A stretch of DNA of 64,000 nucleotides from Morinoia aosen (taxonomy: Eukaryota; Arthropoda; Malacostraca; Amphipoda; Talitridae). The stretch is taken from positions 8,884,246-8,948,245 of the forward strand of contig JASJYW010000026.1 in NCBI GenBank assembly GCA_030386875.1, read 5' to 3'. Under the pieces are notes generated by a model. The model ran no database searches. It was not told the DNA's origin and saw only the letters and a list, made by a program, of their open reading frames with translations. Of this stretch, positions 55,301-64,000 are shown in pieces (positions within the stretch are counted from its first letter, which is position 1; every line of letters starts with the position of its first letter). Made by a program: the position numbers and the translations under genes.

Positions 55301-58300
55301 CTGTTTCCCGTGGCGACATAGGCGGAAAGTGCATATTTAGCCGATTCCACGGTCGACAGAGCTAAATGCGTGTTTTGGGCCATTCCTAGGCCGAATGCGG
55401 TGAAAATCACGTCGTTTGCTGTTTCCCGTGGCGACATAGGCGGAAAGTGCATATTTAGCTGATTCCACGGTCGACAGAGCTAAAATGCGTGGTTTTGGGC
55501 CATTCCTAGGCCGAATGCGGTGAAAATCACGTCGTTTGCTGTTTCCCGTGGCGACATAGGCGGAAAGTGCATATTTAGCCGATTCCACGGTCGACAGAGC
55601 TAAAATGCGTGTTTTGGGCCATTCCTAGGGCCGAATGCGGTGAAAATCATGTCGTTTGCTGTTTCACGTGGCGACATAGGCGGAAAGTGCATATTTAGCC
55701 GATTCCACGGTCGACAGAGCTGAAATGCGTGTTTTGGACCATTCCTAGGCCGAATGCGGTGAAAATCACGTCGTTTGCTGTTTCCCGTGGCGACATAGGC
55801 GTAAAGTGCATATTTACCCGATTCCACGGTCGACAGAGCTAAAATGCGTGTTTTGGGCCATTCCTAGGCCGAATGCGGTGAAAATCACGTCGTTTGCTGT
55901 TTCCCGTGGCGACATAGGCGGAAAGTGCATATTTAGCCGTTTCCACGGTCGACAGAGCTAAAATGCTTGTTTTGGGCCATTCCTAGGCCGAATGCGGTGA
56001 AAATCACGTCGTTTGCTGTTTCCCGTGGCGACATAGGCGGAAAAAGCATATTTAGCCGTTTCCACGGTCGACAGAGCTGAAATGCGTGTTTTGGGCCATT
56101 CCTAGGCCGAATGCGGTGAAAATCACGTCGTTTGCTGTTTCCCGTGGCGACATAGGCGGAAAGTGCGTATTTAGCCGTTTCCACGGTCGACAGAGCTAAA
56201 ATGCGTGTTGTTTGGGCCATTCCTAGGCCGAATGCGGTGAAAATCACGTCGTTTGCTGTTTCCCGTGGCGACATAGGCGGAAAGTGCATATTTAGCCGAT
56301 TCCACGGTCGACAGAGCTAAAATGCGTGTTTTGGGCCATTCCTAGGGCCGAATGCGGTTAAAATCACGTCGTTTGCTGTTTCCCGTGGCGACATAGGCGG
56401 AAAGTGCATATATAGCCGATTCTACGGTCGACAGAGCTAAAATGCGCGTTTTGGGCCATTCCTAGGCCGAATGCGGTGAAAATCACGTCGTTTGCTGTTT
56501 CCCGTGGCGACATAGGCGAGAAGTGCACATTTAGCCGTTTCCACGGTCGACAGAGCTAAAATGCGTGTTTTGGGCCATTCCTAGGCCGAATGCAGTGAAA
56601 ATCACGTCGTTTGCTGTTTCCCTTGGCGACATAGGCGGAAAGTGCATATTTAGCCGATCCCACGGTCGACAGAGCTAAAATGCGTGTTTTGGGCCATTCC
56701 ACGTCGTTTGCTGTTTCCCGTGGCGACATAGGCGGAAAGTGCATATTTAGCCGATTCCACGGTCGACAGAGCTAAAATGCGTGTTTTGGGCCATTCCTAG
56801 GCCGAATGCGGTGAAAATCACGTCGTTCGCTGTTTCCCGTGGCGACATAGGCGGAAAGTGCATATTTAGCCGTTTCCACGGTCGACAGAGCTAAAATGCG
56901 TGTTTTGGGCCATTCCTAGGCCGAATGCGGTGAAAATCACGTCGTTTGCTGTTTCCCGTGGCGACATAGGCGGAAAGTGCATATTTAGCCGTTTCCACGG
57001 TCGACAGAACTAAAATGCGTGTTTTGGGCCATTCCTAGGCCGAATGCGGTGAAAATCACGTCGTTTGCTGTTTCCCGTGGCGACATAGGCGGAAAGTGCA
57101 TATTTAGCCGATTCCACGGTCGACAGAGCTAAAATGCGTGTTTTGGGCCATTCCTAGGCCGAATGCGGTGAAAATCACGTCGTTTGCTGTTTCCCGTGGC
57201 GACATAGGCGGAAAGTGCATATTTAGCCGATTCCACGGTCGACAGAGCTAAAATGCGTGTTTTGGGCCATTCCTAGGCCGAATGTGGTGAAAATCACGTC
57301 GTTTGCTGTTTCCCGTGGCGACATAGGCGGAAAGTGCATATGTAGGCGATTCCACGGTCGACAGAGCTAAAATGCGTGTTTTGGGCCATTCCTAGGCCGA
57401 ATGCGGTGAAAATCACGTCGTTTGCTGTTTCCCGTGGCGACATAGGCGGAAAGTGCATATTTAGCCGTTTCCACGGTCGACAGAGCTAAAATGCGTGTTT
57501 TGGGCCATTACTAGGCCGAATGCGGTGAAAATCACGTCGTTTGCTGTTCCCCGTGGCGACATAGGCGGAAAATGCATATTTAGCCGTTTCCACGGTCGAC
57601 AGAGCTAAAATGCGTGTTTTGGGCCATTCCTAGGCCGAATGCGGTGAAAATCACGTCGTTTGCTGTTTCCCGTGGCGACATAGGCGGAAAGTGCATATTT
57701 AGCCGATTCCAAGGTCGACAGAGCTAAAATGCGTGTTTTGGGCCATTCCTAGGCCGAATGCGGTGAAAATCACGTCGTTTGCTGTTTCCCGTGGCGACAT
57801 AGGCGGAAAGTGCATATTTAGCCGATTCCACGGTCGACAGAGCTAAAATGCGTGTTTTGGGCCATTCCTAGGCCGAATGCGGTGAAAATCACGTCGTTTG
57901 CTGTTTCCCGTGGCAAAATAGGCGGAAAGTGCATATTTAGCCGATTCCACGGTCGACAGAGCTAAAATGCGTGTTTCGGGCCATTCCTAGGCCGAATGCG
58001 GTGAAAATCACGTCGTTTGCTGTTTCCCGTGGCGACATAGGCGGAAAGTGCATATTTAGCCGTTTTCACGGTCGACAGAGCTAAAATGCATGTTTTGGGC
58101 CATTCCTAGGCCGAATGGGGTGAAAATCACGTCGTTTGCTGTTTCCCGTGGCCACATAGGCGGAAAGTGCATATATAGCCGATTCCACGGTCGACAGAGC
58201 TAAATTGCGTGTTTTGGGCCATTCCTAGGCCGAATGCGGTGAAAATCACGTCGTTTGCTGTTTCCCGTGGCGACATAGGCGGAAAGTGCATATTTAGCCG

Positions 58301-59014
58301 ATTCCACGGTCGACAGAGCTAAAATGCGTGTTTTGGGCCATTCCTAGGCCGAATGCGGTGAAAATCACGTCGTTTGCTGTTTCCCGTGGCGACAAAGGCG
58401 GAAAGTGCATATTTAGCCGATTCCACGGTCGACAGAGCTAAAATGCGTGTTTTGGGCCATTCCTAGGCCGAATGCGGTGAAAATCACGTTGTTTGCTGTT
58501 TCCCGTGGCGACATAGGCAGAAAGTGCATATTTAGCCGATTCCACGGTCGACAGGGCTAAAATGCGTGTTTTGGGCCATTCCTAGGCCGAATGCGGTGAA
58601 AATCAAGTCGTTTGCTGTTTCCCGTGGCGACATAGGCGGCAAGTGCATATTTAGCCGATTCCACGGTCGACAAAGCTAAAATGCGTGTTTTGGGCCATTC
58701 CTAGGCCGAATGCGGTGAAAATCACGTCGTTTGCTGTTTCCCGTGGCGACATAGGCGAAAAGTGCACATTTAGCCGTTTCCACGGTCGACAGAGCTAAAA
58801 TGCGTGTTTTGGGCCATTCCTAGGCCAAATGCGGTGAAAATCACGTCGTTTGCTGTTTCCCGTGGCGACATAGGCGGAAAGTGCATATTTAGCCGATTCC
58901 ACGGTCGACAGAGCTAAAATGCGTGTTTTGGGCCATTCCTAGGCCGAATGCGGTGAAAATCACGTCGTTTGCTGTTTCCCGTGGCGACACAGGCGGAAAG
59001 TGCATATTTAGCCG
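49369..59014 (-). repeat. 119-bp satellite array, block 5 (reverse, about 81 monomers)
   Basis: The array is mostly regular and dominated by the cagagctaaaatgcgtgttttgggcc monomer type. Internal deletions occur near 53787 (about 11 bp) and 56700 (about 27 bp). The array ends in gcatatttagccg, immediately followed by tgttgagg, the start of the next LTR. Confidence 0.97.
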
Positions 59015-60318
59015 TGTTGAGGTTTTCCGTCCTATCGGCTTTGCTTGCGGGAACCGGAATAATAGAACACCAACGATTTATAATATATATATATCAAAGA
59101 AATAATTAAACATAATGCACTCGAAATTCATAATAGCAGGTAAGTAAAATTAATGCCCACAAGAAACTTCAATTTAAAGATAATATAAGACAATGAAAGT
59201 CTAAACAACTTAAGTCCGCCAGCCACAGTTAGGTGCCTGCAAAATACTCTACCGGTACCCCTGCCGCCTCGACAACATCCAGTTTACAATTAATAAATAG
59301 TGGACCGATGCGGCAGCAAGGCGTCTACGACGCAGAGGCAACGAGGCGTCGTCGACGTAGAGGTAACGAGGCGTCGTCGACGTAGAGGTAACGAGGCGTT
59401 GTCGACGTAGAGGTAACGAGGCGTCGTCGACGTAGATGTAACGAGGCGTCGTCGACGTAGAGGTAACGAGGCGTCGTCGACGTAGAGGTAACGAGGCGTC
59501 GTCGACGTAGAGGTAACGAGGCGTCGTCGACGTAGAGGTAACGAGGCGTCGTCGACGTAGAGGTAACGAGGCGTCGTCGACGTAGAGGTAACGAGGCGTC
59601 GTCGACGTAGAGGTAACGAGGCGTCGTCGACGTAGAGGTAACGAGGCGTCGTCGACGTAGAGGTAACGAGGCGTCGTCGACGTAGAGGTAACGAGGCGTC
59701 GTCGACGTAGAGGTAACGAGGCGTCGTCGACGTAGAGGTAACGAGGCGTCGTCGACGTAGAGGTAACGAGGCGTCGTCGACGTAGAGGTAACGAGGCGTC
59801 GTCGACGTAGAGGTAACGAGGCGTCGTCGACGTAGAGGTAACGAGGCGTCGTCGACGTAGAGGTAACGAGGCGTCGTCGACGTAGAGGTAACGAGGCGTC
59901 GTCGACGTAGAGGTAACGAGGCGTCGTCGACGTGGAAGTAACGAGGCGTCGTCGACGTGGAAGTAACGACCAACACGAGCTAGCGTAGGCGGCTTTAGAG
60001 GTGGCTTATGTAGGCAACTTATGTAGGTGACTTATGGCTGGGCAGTGCTTAGAGTGTCCCAAACTGGGGGGGTTTGGTGACCTCACTGTTCAGAATGAGT
60101 GAGACCGAAATTATTACATGCACTAAAAATCTATGACACAAGTTCCTTATAGCACGTATGACAAAAATCCGACAAAATCCTACATATGAAAAAATCCTAC
60201 ATTAAACACGCACCCGTCCACACTCATCCAGTCGAGCACGGCGACTGACTATCTCCATGCGATCGCGCGTGAGCTAAGGGATTCCATTGTTGTATTCAGT
60301 CAGAGATAACCCCTGACA
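59015..60318 (-). repeat. Inferred 3' LTR of the Gmr1-type element
   Basis: About 1,304 bp lie between the satellite and the coding region. On the coding strand it begins tgtcaggggttatc and ends cctcaaca, giving TGT...ACA ends. The left edge is exact (satellite junction). The right edge is inferred from the TGT/ACA ends and the adjacent purine-containing tract, because the partner LTR is outside the window. It contains a 25-bp minisatellite and, near 59985-60040, a few degenerate cttatgtagg-type repeats. Confidence 0.7.
59317..59969. repeat. 25-bp minisatellite in the Gmr1-type LTR (about 26 copies)
   Basis: The unit aggtaacgaggcgtcgtcga + cgtag is 25 bp and is repeated almost perfectly for about 650 bp, with variants only near the two ends. 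Because 25 is not a multiple of 3 and the - strand lacks stops, a long - strand frame passes through it with a 25-residue period (TSTSTTPRYLYVDDASLPLR...). I treat that frame as a by-product of the repeat. Confidence 0.95.
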
Positions 60319-60458
60319 TGCGCCCCTACAAAAAAATGATTGCCTCGCTATCATTTCAAAACATCCGAATCTTAAATCTAACCTTAAGCTAAATCCTAAT
60401 ATTAACGAGCAAGTAGCCAACACAACTCAAGGGCGACTTGTTCAACAAAACTAATGAA
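60319..60458 (-). other. 3' untranslated stretch and candidate purine tract of the Gmr1-type element
   Basis: This is 140 bp between the pol stop and the LTR. On the coding strand it ends in ttgtaggggcgca directly before the LTR, a fair but short purine-containing candidate for the plus-strand primer. Confidence 0.5.
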
Positions 60459-63400
60459 TTAGGGTTCCAAAGGGATTCGACTTAGCATATCTGCTCCAAT
60501 GTTGTCGGAACCTGAAATGTAGATCACACGAAAATTATATTCTTGTAAGATCAGCGCCCATCGCATCAGCCGGGGGTTTTTCTCCTTAAACCTCTTCAGA
60601 TGGGACAAAGGCATGTGATCGCTTTCGACGAGAAATTCACGACCGTACAAAAACACTTTAAATTTTTCTACGGCCCAGACTAAGGCCAAGCATTCAATTT
60701 CTACCGTAGCATAGTTTTTCTCATTGGCCCGTAGTTTCCGGCTAGCATAGGCCACAGGCATGGGAATGTCGTCCACATACTGCAACAGTACTGCGCCCAA
60801 CCCAACGTTAGAAGCGTCCGTGCGGAGGACAAATTTCTTTGTCATATCTGGGAGTTTTAGTACAGGGGCTTTCGACAGTTTCAGTTTCAAATCTTCAAAA
60901 GCAGACACCTGCTCCGTAGACCATATTAAAGGATCATGAGAGTCTTTCCTTAAAAGGTCAGTCAAAGGGGCAGACAAAGTCGCTAGGTTAGGGACAAATT
61001 TTCTATAGAAAGAAATTGTGCCCATAAATGAACGCAAGTTTTTCTTTGTAGTTGGCAAAGCTAGTTTCGTTATAGCTTCGATTTTATCATCAATTGGCCT
61101 TATGGTGTCTCTGCCTAACTGAAGGCCAAGATAACGTATGGAGAAATAACCTAAACTACATTTTGATGGTCCAGCAGTCAGTCCATGTTCGCGGAATCTC
61201 TGAAATAAACTTCGCAAGCAATCCACATGAGACTGCCACGTACACGAGTAGACATACACATTATCAAAATAACACGACACATTAGGAAGTCCATCCAAAA
61301 CCAGTCTCATTAACCGAACATAAGAAGCGCATGCTGTTGACAGACCAAAGGGCATCCTAACAAATTGCATCAAGCCCTTGCTAGTCGCAAATGCCGTATA
61401 TTGTTTTGAATTTTCCTCCATAGGAATTTGATAATATGCTTTTCTCAAATCTATTTCTGAAATAAATTTCGCCCCGACAAATTTATGCAAATCTTCGTCT
61501 ATAGTTGGCATAGGTTCTGCGTCAAAGACACTACGAGAATTCAGAGCTCTAAAATCTATGCACAATCGAAAAGAGTTGTCAGATTTTCGCACCATTACAA
61601 CCGGAGAGCAGTAAGCTGAGCTTGAGGGTTCAATTACCCCCATGGCCAACAAATCCCCTACTTCAGCATCAAATTTTTCTCTCAAACTCAGAGGAACAGG
61701 ATACGGTTTAAGACGTACAGGATCATTATTAGACAACTTAATTGAATGAAAGTAACTTTTGGTACAGCCCGGCGTATCTGATAGCACATCAGGAAATGAC
61801 GACAACAAATATCTCAAGTCCTCTTTCTGCGGAGGAGAGAGTTCAGGATTAACATTTACATTTTTATCACCACCAGCTGGAAGAGTTATCAATTCCTCCC
61901 CATCCTGATCCTCTATGACACATGCCCTGACGTCGGTAGACTTTTCCAGATTTACGTCCCGCCTTACAAATAACTTTAATAAATTTGCATGAAGGAGTTT
62001 CGCTTTGCCCTTAATTTCTACAAGGTAATCCACAGCGTTCTTCCTGCTGATTATTTTGAAAGGACCCATCCATTGCATTAATAATTTGTTGTTCGTGTTT
62101 GGCAACAACACTAAAACCTCGTCTCCCTCTTTAAAGAAACGATTCTTGCTTTTCTTATCAAAATAGGCTTTGTACCGCTTAGCACTGCACTTTACATTAC
62201 TGGCCGCAATTTTAGACGTCTCTTCTAGTTTATTTCTTAAATCAATGACATGCTGATAGGTAGTTCGGAGTTCCGGTTCAGCTGCCCGGTTTTCCCACAA
62301 CTCAGCCAAAATTGAAAGAGGGCCCCTGACACGACGTCCATACAATAATTCGAACGGGGAGAATTTTGACGAATCGTTAGGCATCTCTCTAACAGCAAAC
62401 AAAGCAGCGGGAAGGTAACGATGCCACTCTCTAGGTTGAGTGCTACATAATTTTTTAAGAACAGATTTGATCACTCCATTCATTCTCTCACATTTCCCAT
62501 TGCAACATGGGTGCCAAGGGGTAGTAAAAATAGGTTTAATACCTAATAAATTTTGGATTTGTCCCATTAACTCAGAGGTGAACTGAGTTCCTCTGTCGCT
62601 AAGGATTTCCTTAGGAACACCAACTCTTGAAAACACGGTAACTAATGCTTCCGAGACAGTAATTGTATCTATCTTCTTCAAAGGAACAGCCTCAGGGTAA
62701 CCCGTAGCGACGTCTACAATTGTCAAGACATACCTATGACCCTCCGACGACGGTGCGAGCTCACCAATTAGGTCAATAGCAACACGTGAAAAAGGTTCCG
62801 AAATTACCGGCATCTTTTGCAGTGGCACTGGTTTTACTCTGCCTTTCGCACAAACTTTCTGACAGACTTCACAGGACCTACAATAGTTCGTAATATCGGT
62901 AGTAGCACCTGGCCAAAAGAAATGCTCGAACACCTTCATTTCCGTTTTCCTATGTGAAAAATGACCCGCAAAGGGAGAATCGTGAGCTAACTTAAGTACT
63001 GTAGCTCTACATTCTAAGGGTACAACCAACAGTCTAGAATTTTCTTCACTTTGTCTATTACTGGATATACACTTACGATAAATTAATCCGTTCTCTATAA
63101 CATACTGAAAAGTTGCTCCGCTACGGGTAGTATCTATCACCCTAGCAGCTAATTTGTTCCTAATCTTAGACAACGTAGGGCAACTCTGTTGCAATTCACC
63201 AAACTTAGAAGGGGATACTTCAAGAGCATCTAGTTTAGCTTGCACTAAAGGATGAACAACTCTCAGTTTTGCCGAGCGAGTTTGAACTGCATTGATTTCA
63301 TCCGTTTTTAGCCGTTCCGGAGCTCCAGGGAGCTTAGCACCCTCTACATTACCTATAAGCACTGAACACGTTTTCAATGGCGCTCTAGCAGCCTCAGTCC

Positions 63401-63998
63401 ACCCTTCATAAGACGGGCACTTAATGTAACAATTTACCACCGGAAACTTATCGGTTCTTCCTAAATAATCAGTTAATACACAATAACGGAGCGGTACGGA
63501 ATCCGGGATCAAGTCCTGGGCAACCACGACACAACTACACCCAGTATCCCTAAGTATCTTCGAGACTGCCAAGCCGTTAACAGTACCTTGCTCATACTTG
63601 CCACATTCACTAACAGCAAAACCAACATTATTGCTACTGTGCTTCAAAGAAAGAGGATTTTGTGGGCAATTATTTTTCCTATGACCTAACATGCCACAAG
63701 CGAAACGTTTTAATTTATTCTGATCGAACCATCCTTTCCTCTCCTTAGAGATTACCTTTACCCGATCTGGGTTGTCTGAACAATGTTCGTTCTTCCCTAC
63801 TTTAGGGTATGAATTTCTTGCAGTTGCAAAACTATCAGCTAAATTAGTCATCTCCTCTAATGTCCTACAGTCGCGTTCCTTAATAAAAACTCTTAAATCC
63901 GGAGAAATACTGGAAAGAAACTGATCGATCAGAGTAAATTCTCTCAGCTCTTCAAAAGTCTTACCCGTACTAGTACTGTCAAACCAATAGTCAAACAA
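60459..63998 (-). CDS. Gag-Pol of the Gmr1-type element (partial, N-terminus outside)
   Basis: The visible 1,179 residues are open. Residues 1-62 look like the end of a SCAN-related capsid domain (FDYWFDSTSTGKTFEELREF). A zinc-knuckle-like stretch lies near 101-111. An aspartic protease motif, DTGCS, is at 151-155. Integrase follows: the zinc-binding region at about 339-379 (HDSPFAGHFSH ... CRSCEVC), core residues in VAIDLIG (409), LSDRGTQF (468) and NGKCERMNG (504), and a C-terminal chromatin/DNA-binding-type region at about 615-680. Reverse transcriptase runs from about 785 to 965 (VIEPSSSAYCSPVVMV; RMPFGLSTACASYVR), and RNase H from about 1055 to the end (LRTDASNVGLGAVLLQ). The protein would package, copy and integrate the element. 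Integrase before RT is the key trait. Gag and pol share one frame in the visible part. The listed start is only the first Met at the window edge. Confidence 0.9.
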   Translation of the reverse strand: MFDYWFDSTSTGKTFEELREFTLIDQFLSSISPDLRVFIKERDCRTLEEMTNLADSFATARNSYPKVGKNEHCSDNPDRVKVISKERKGWFDQNKLKRFACGMLGHRKNNCPQNPLSLKHSSNNVGFAVSECGKYEQGTVNGLAVSKILRDTGCSCVVVAQDLIPDSVPLRYCVLTDYLGRTDKFPVVNCYIKCPSYEGWTEAARAPLKTCSVLIGNVEGAKLPGAPERLKTDEINAVQTRSAKLRVVHPLVQAKLDALEVSPSKFGELQQSCPTLSKIRNKLAARVIDTTRSGATFQYVIENGLIYRKCISSNRQSEENSRLLVVPLECRATVLKLAHDSPFAGHFSHRKTEMKVFEHFFWPGATTDITNYCRSCEVCQKVCAKGRVKPVPLQKMPVISEPFSRVAIDLIGELAPSSEGHRYVLTIVDVATGYPEAVPLKKIDTITVSEALVTVFSRVGVPKEILSDRGTQFTSELMGQIQNLLGIKPIFTTPWHPCCNGKCERMNGVIKSVLKKLCSTQPREWHRYLPAALFAVREMPNDSSKFSPFELLYGRRVRGPLSILAELWENRAAEPELRTTYQHVIDLRNKLEETSKIAASNVKCSAKRYKAYFDKKSKNRFFKEGDEVLVLLPNTNNKLLMQWMGPFKIISRKNAVDYLVEIKGKAKLLHANLLKLFVRRDVNLEKSTDVRACVIEDQDGEELITLPAGGDKNVNVNPELSPPQKEDLRYLLSSFPDVLSDTPGCTKSYFHSIKLSNNDPVRLKPYPVPLSLREKFDAEVGDLLAMGVIEPSSSAYCSPVVMVRKSDNSFRLCIDFRALNSRSVFDAEPMPTIDEDLHKFVGAKFISEIDLRKAYYQIPMEENSKQYTAFATSKGLMQFVRMPFGLSTACASYVRLMRLVLDGLPNVSCYFDNVYVYSCTWQSHVDCLRSLFQRFREHGLTAGPSKCSLGYFSIRYLGLQLGRDTIRPIDDKIEAITKLALPTTKKNLRSFMGTISFYRKFVPNLATLSAPLTDLLRKDSHDPLIWSTEQVSAFEDLKLKLSKAPVLKLPDMTKKFVLRTDASNVGLGAVLLQYVDDIPMPVAYASRKLRANEKNYATVEIECLALVWAVEKFKVFLYGREFLVESDHMPLSHLKRFKEKNPRLMRWALILQEYNFRVIYISGSDNIGADMLSRIPLEP

Positions 63999-64000
63999 CC

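Larger units (their letters stand above)
59015..64000 (-). mobile_element. Gmr1-type Gypsy element, 3' part (continues past right edge)
   Basis: This LTR element on the - strand has its 3' LTR at 59015-60318, a purine-containing tract after it, and a long gag-pol frame running off the right edge. The pol order is protease, integrase, RT, RNase H. In Ty3/Gypsy elements that order is the mark of the Gmr1 group, named from the cod element; most Gypsy elements have integrase last. The visible coding part is open throughout. The 5' LTR and target duplication are outside the window, so completeness and age cannot be judged. Confidence 0.88.

Noticed and set aside
14203-59014. Dozens of 60-125-codon open frames across the satellite
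   Set aside because: They repeat the same peptides (MHFPPMSPRETANDVIF and its frame-shifted relatives) on both strands because the 119-bp monomer has few stops. The period is not a multiple of 3 and there is no start context, domain or codon constraint.
59290-59976. A 228-codon repetitive protein, TSTSTTPRYLYVDDASLPLR and so on
   Set aside because: It is a translation of the 25-bp minisatellite through all three phases. It lies inside an inferred LTR and has no signal or anchor, so it is best explained as repeat by-product.
1-64000. tRNA, rRNA or host gene exons
   Set aside because: I looked for tRNA-like cloverleaf blocks, rRNA-like conserved stretches and recognisable host protein exons and found none that I could support by eye.

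Overview
The window is metazoan heterochromatin: a satellite array broken up by LTR retrotransposons, with no host protein-coding gene that I can support. BEL/Pao elements are known only from animals, so the host is an animal; the sequence does not let me name it further. The two runs of exactly 500 N at 17817-18316 and 48869-49368 show a scaffolded draft assembly.

The backbone is a tandem satellite with a 119-bp monomer, about 32.6 kb (roughly 274 monomers) in five blocks: 4093-4539 and 14203-17816 in one orientation, then, across the first gap, 18317-31435, 43063-48868 and 49369-59014 in the opposite orientation. Part of the array (about 18.3-28.1 kb) has a higher-order layer, with multi-kilobase blocks recurring at offsets of about 2,736, 3,332 and 6,068 bp, or 23, 28 and 51 monomers. 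The monomer contains a near-perfect dyad (gcattttagc ... gctaaatatgc) around a SalI-type gtcgac palindrome.

Four LTR elements occupy the rest. (1) 1-4092, + strand: the 3' part of an old, decayed Gypsy element. (2) 4540-14202, - strand: a young full-length Ty3/Gypsy element of the same broad family, with 227-bp LTRs differing at two positions, a 4-bp target duplication, gag, a long pol, an extra small ORF in the leader and a small membrane-type ORF after pol. (3) 31436-43062, - strand overall: a BEL/Pao element with 1,632-bp LTRs that carry a 32-bp minisatellite; its pol is replaced by a 6.2-kb near-perfect palindrome, so it is a rearranged fossil. (4) 59015 to the right edge, - strand: a Gypsy element with the Gmr1-type order protease, integrase, reverse transcriptase, RNase H; its inferred LTR carries a different, 25-bp minisatellite.

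Taken together, this looks like centromeric or pericentromeric DNA in which satellite turnover and LTR-element insertion have interacted. Three of the four insertion junctions fall within about 13 bp of one another on the 119-bp monomer, in the right arm of its dyad. The points most worth a second look are the internal BEL palindrome, the minisatellites in LTRs of two unrelated families, the clustered insertion sites, the orientation switch of the array, and the two unexplained accessory ORFs of the Gypsy element.
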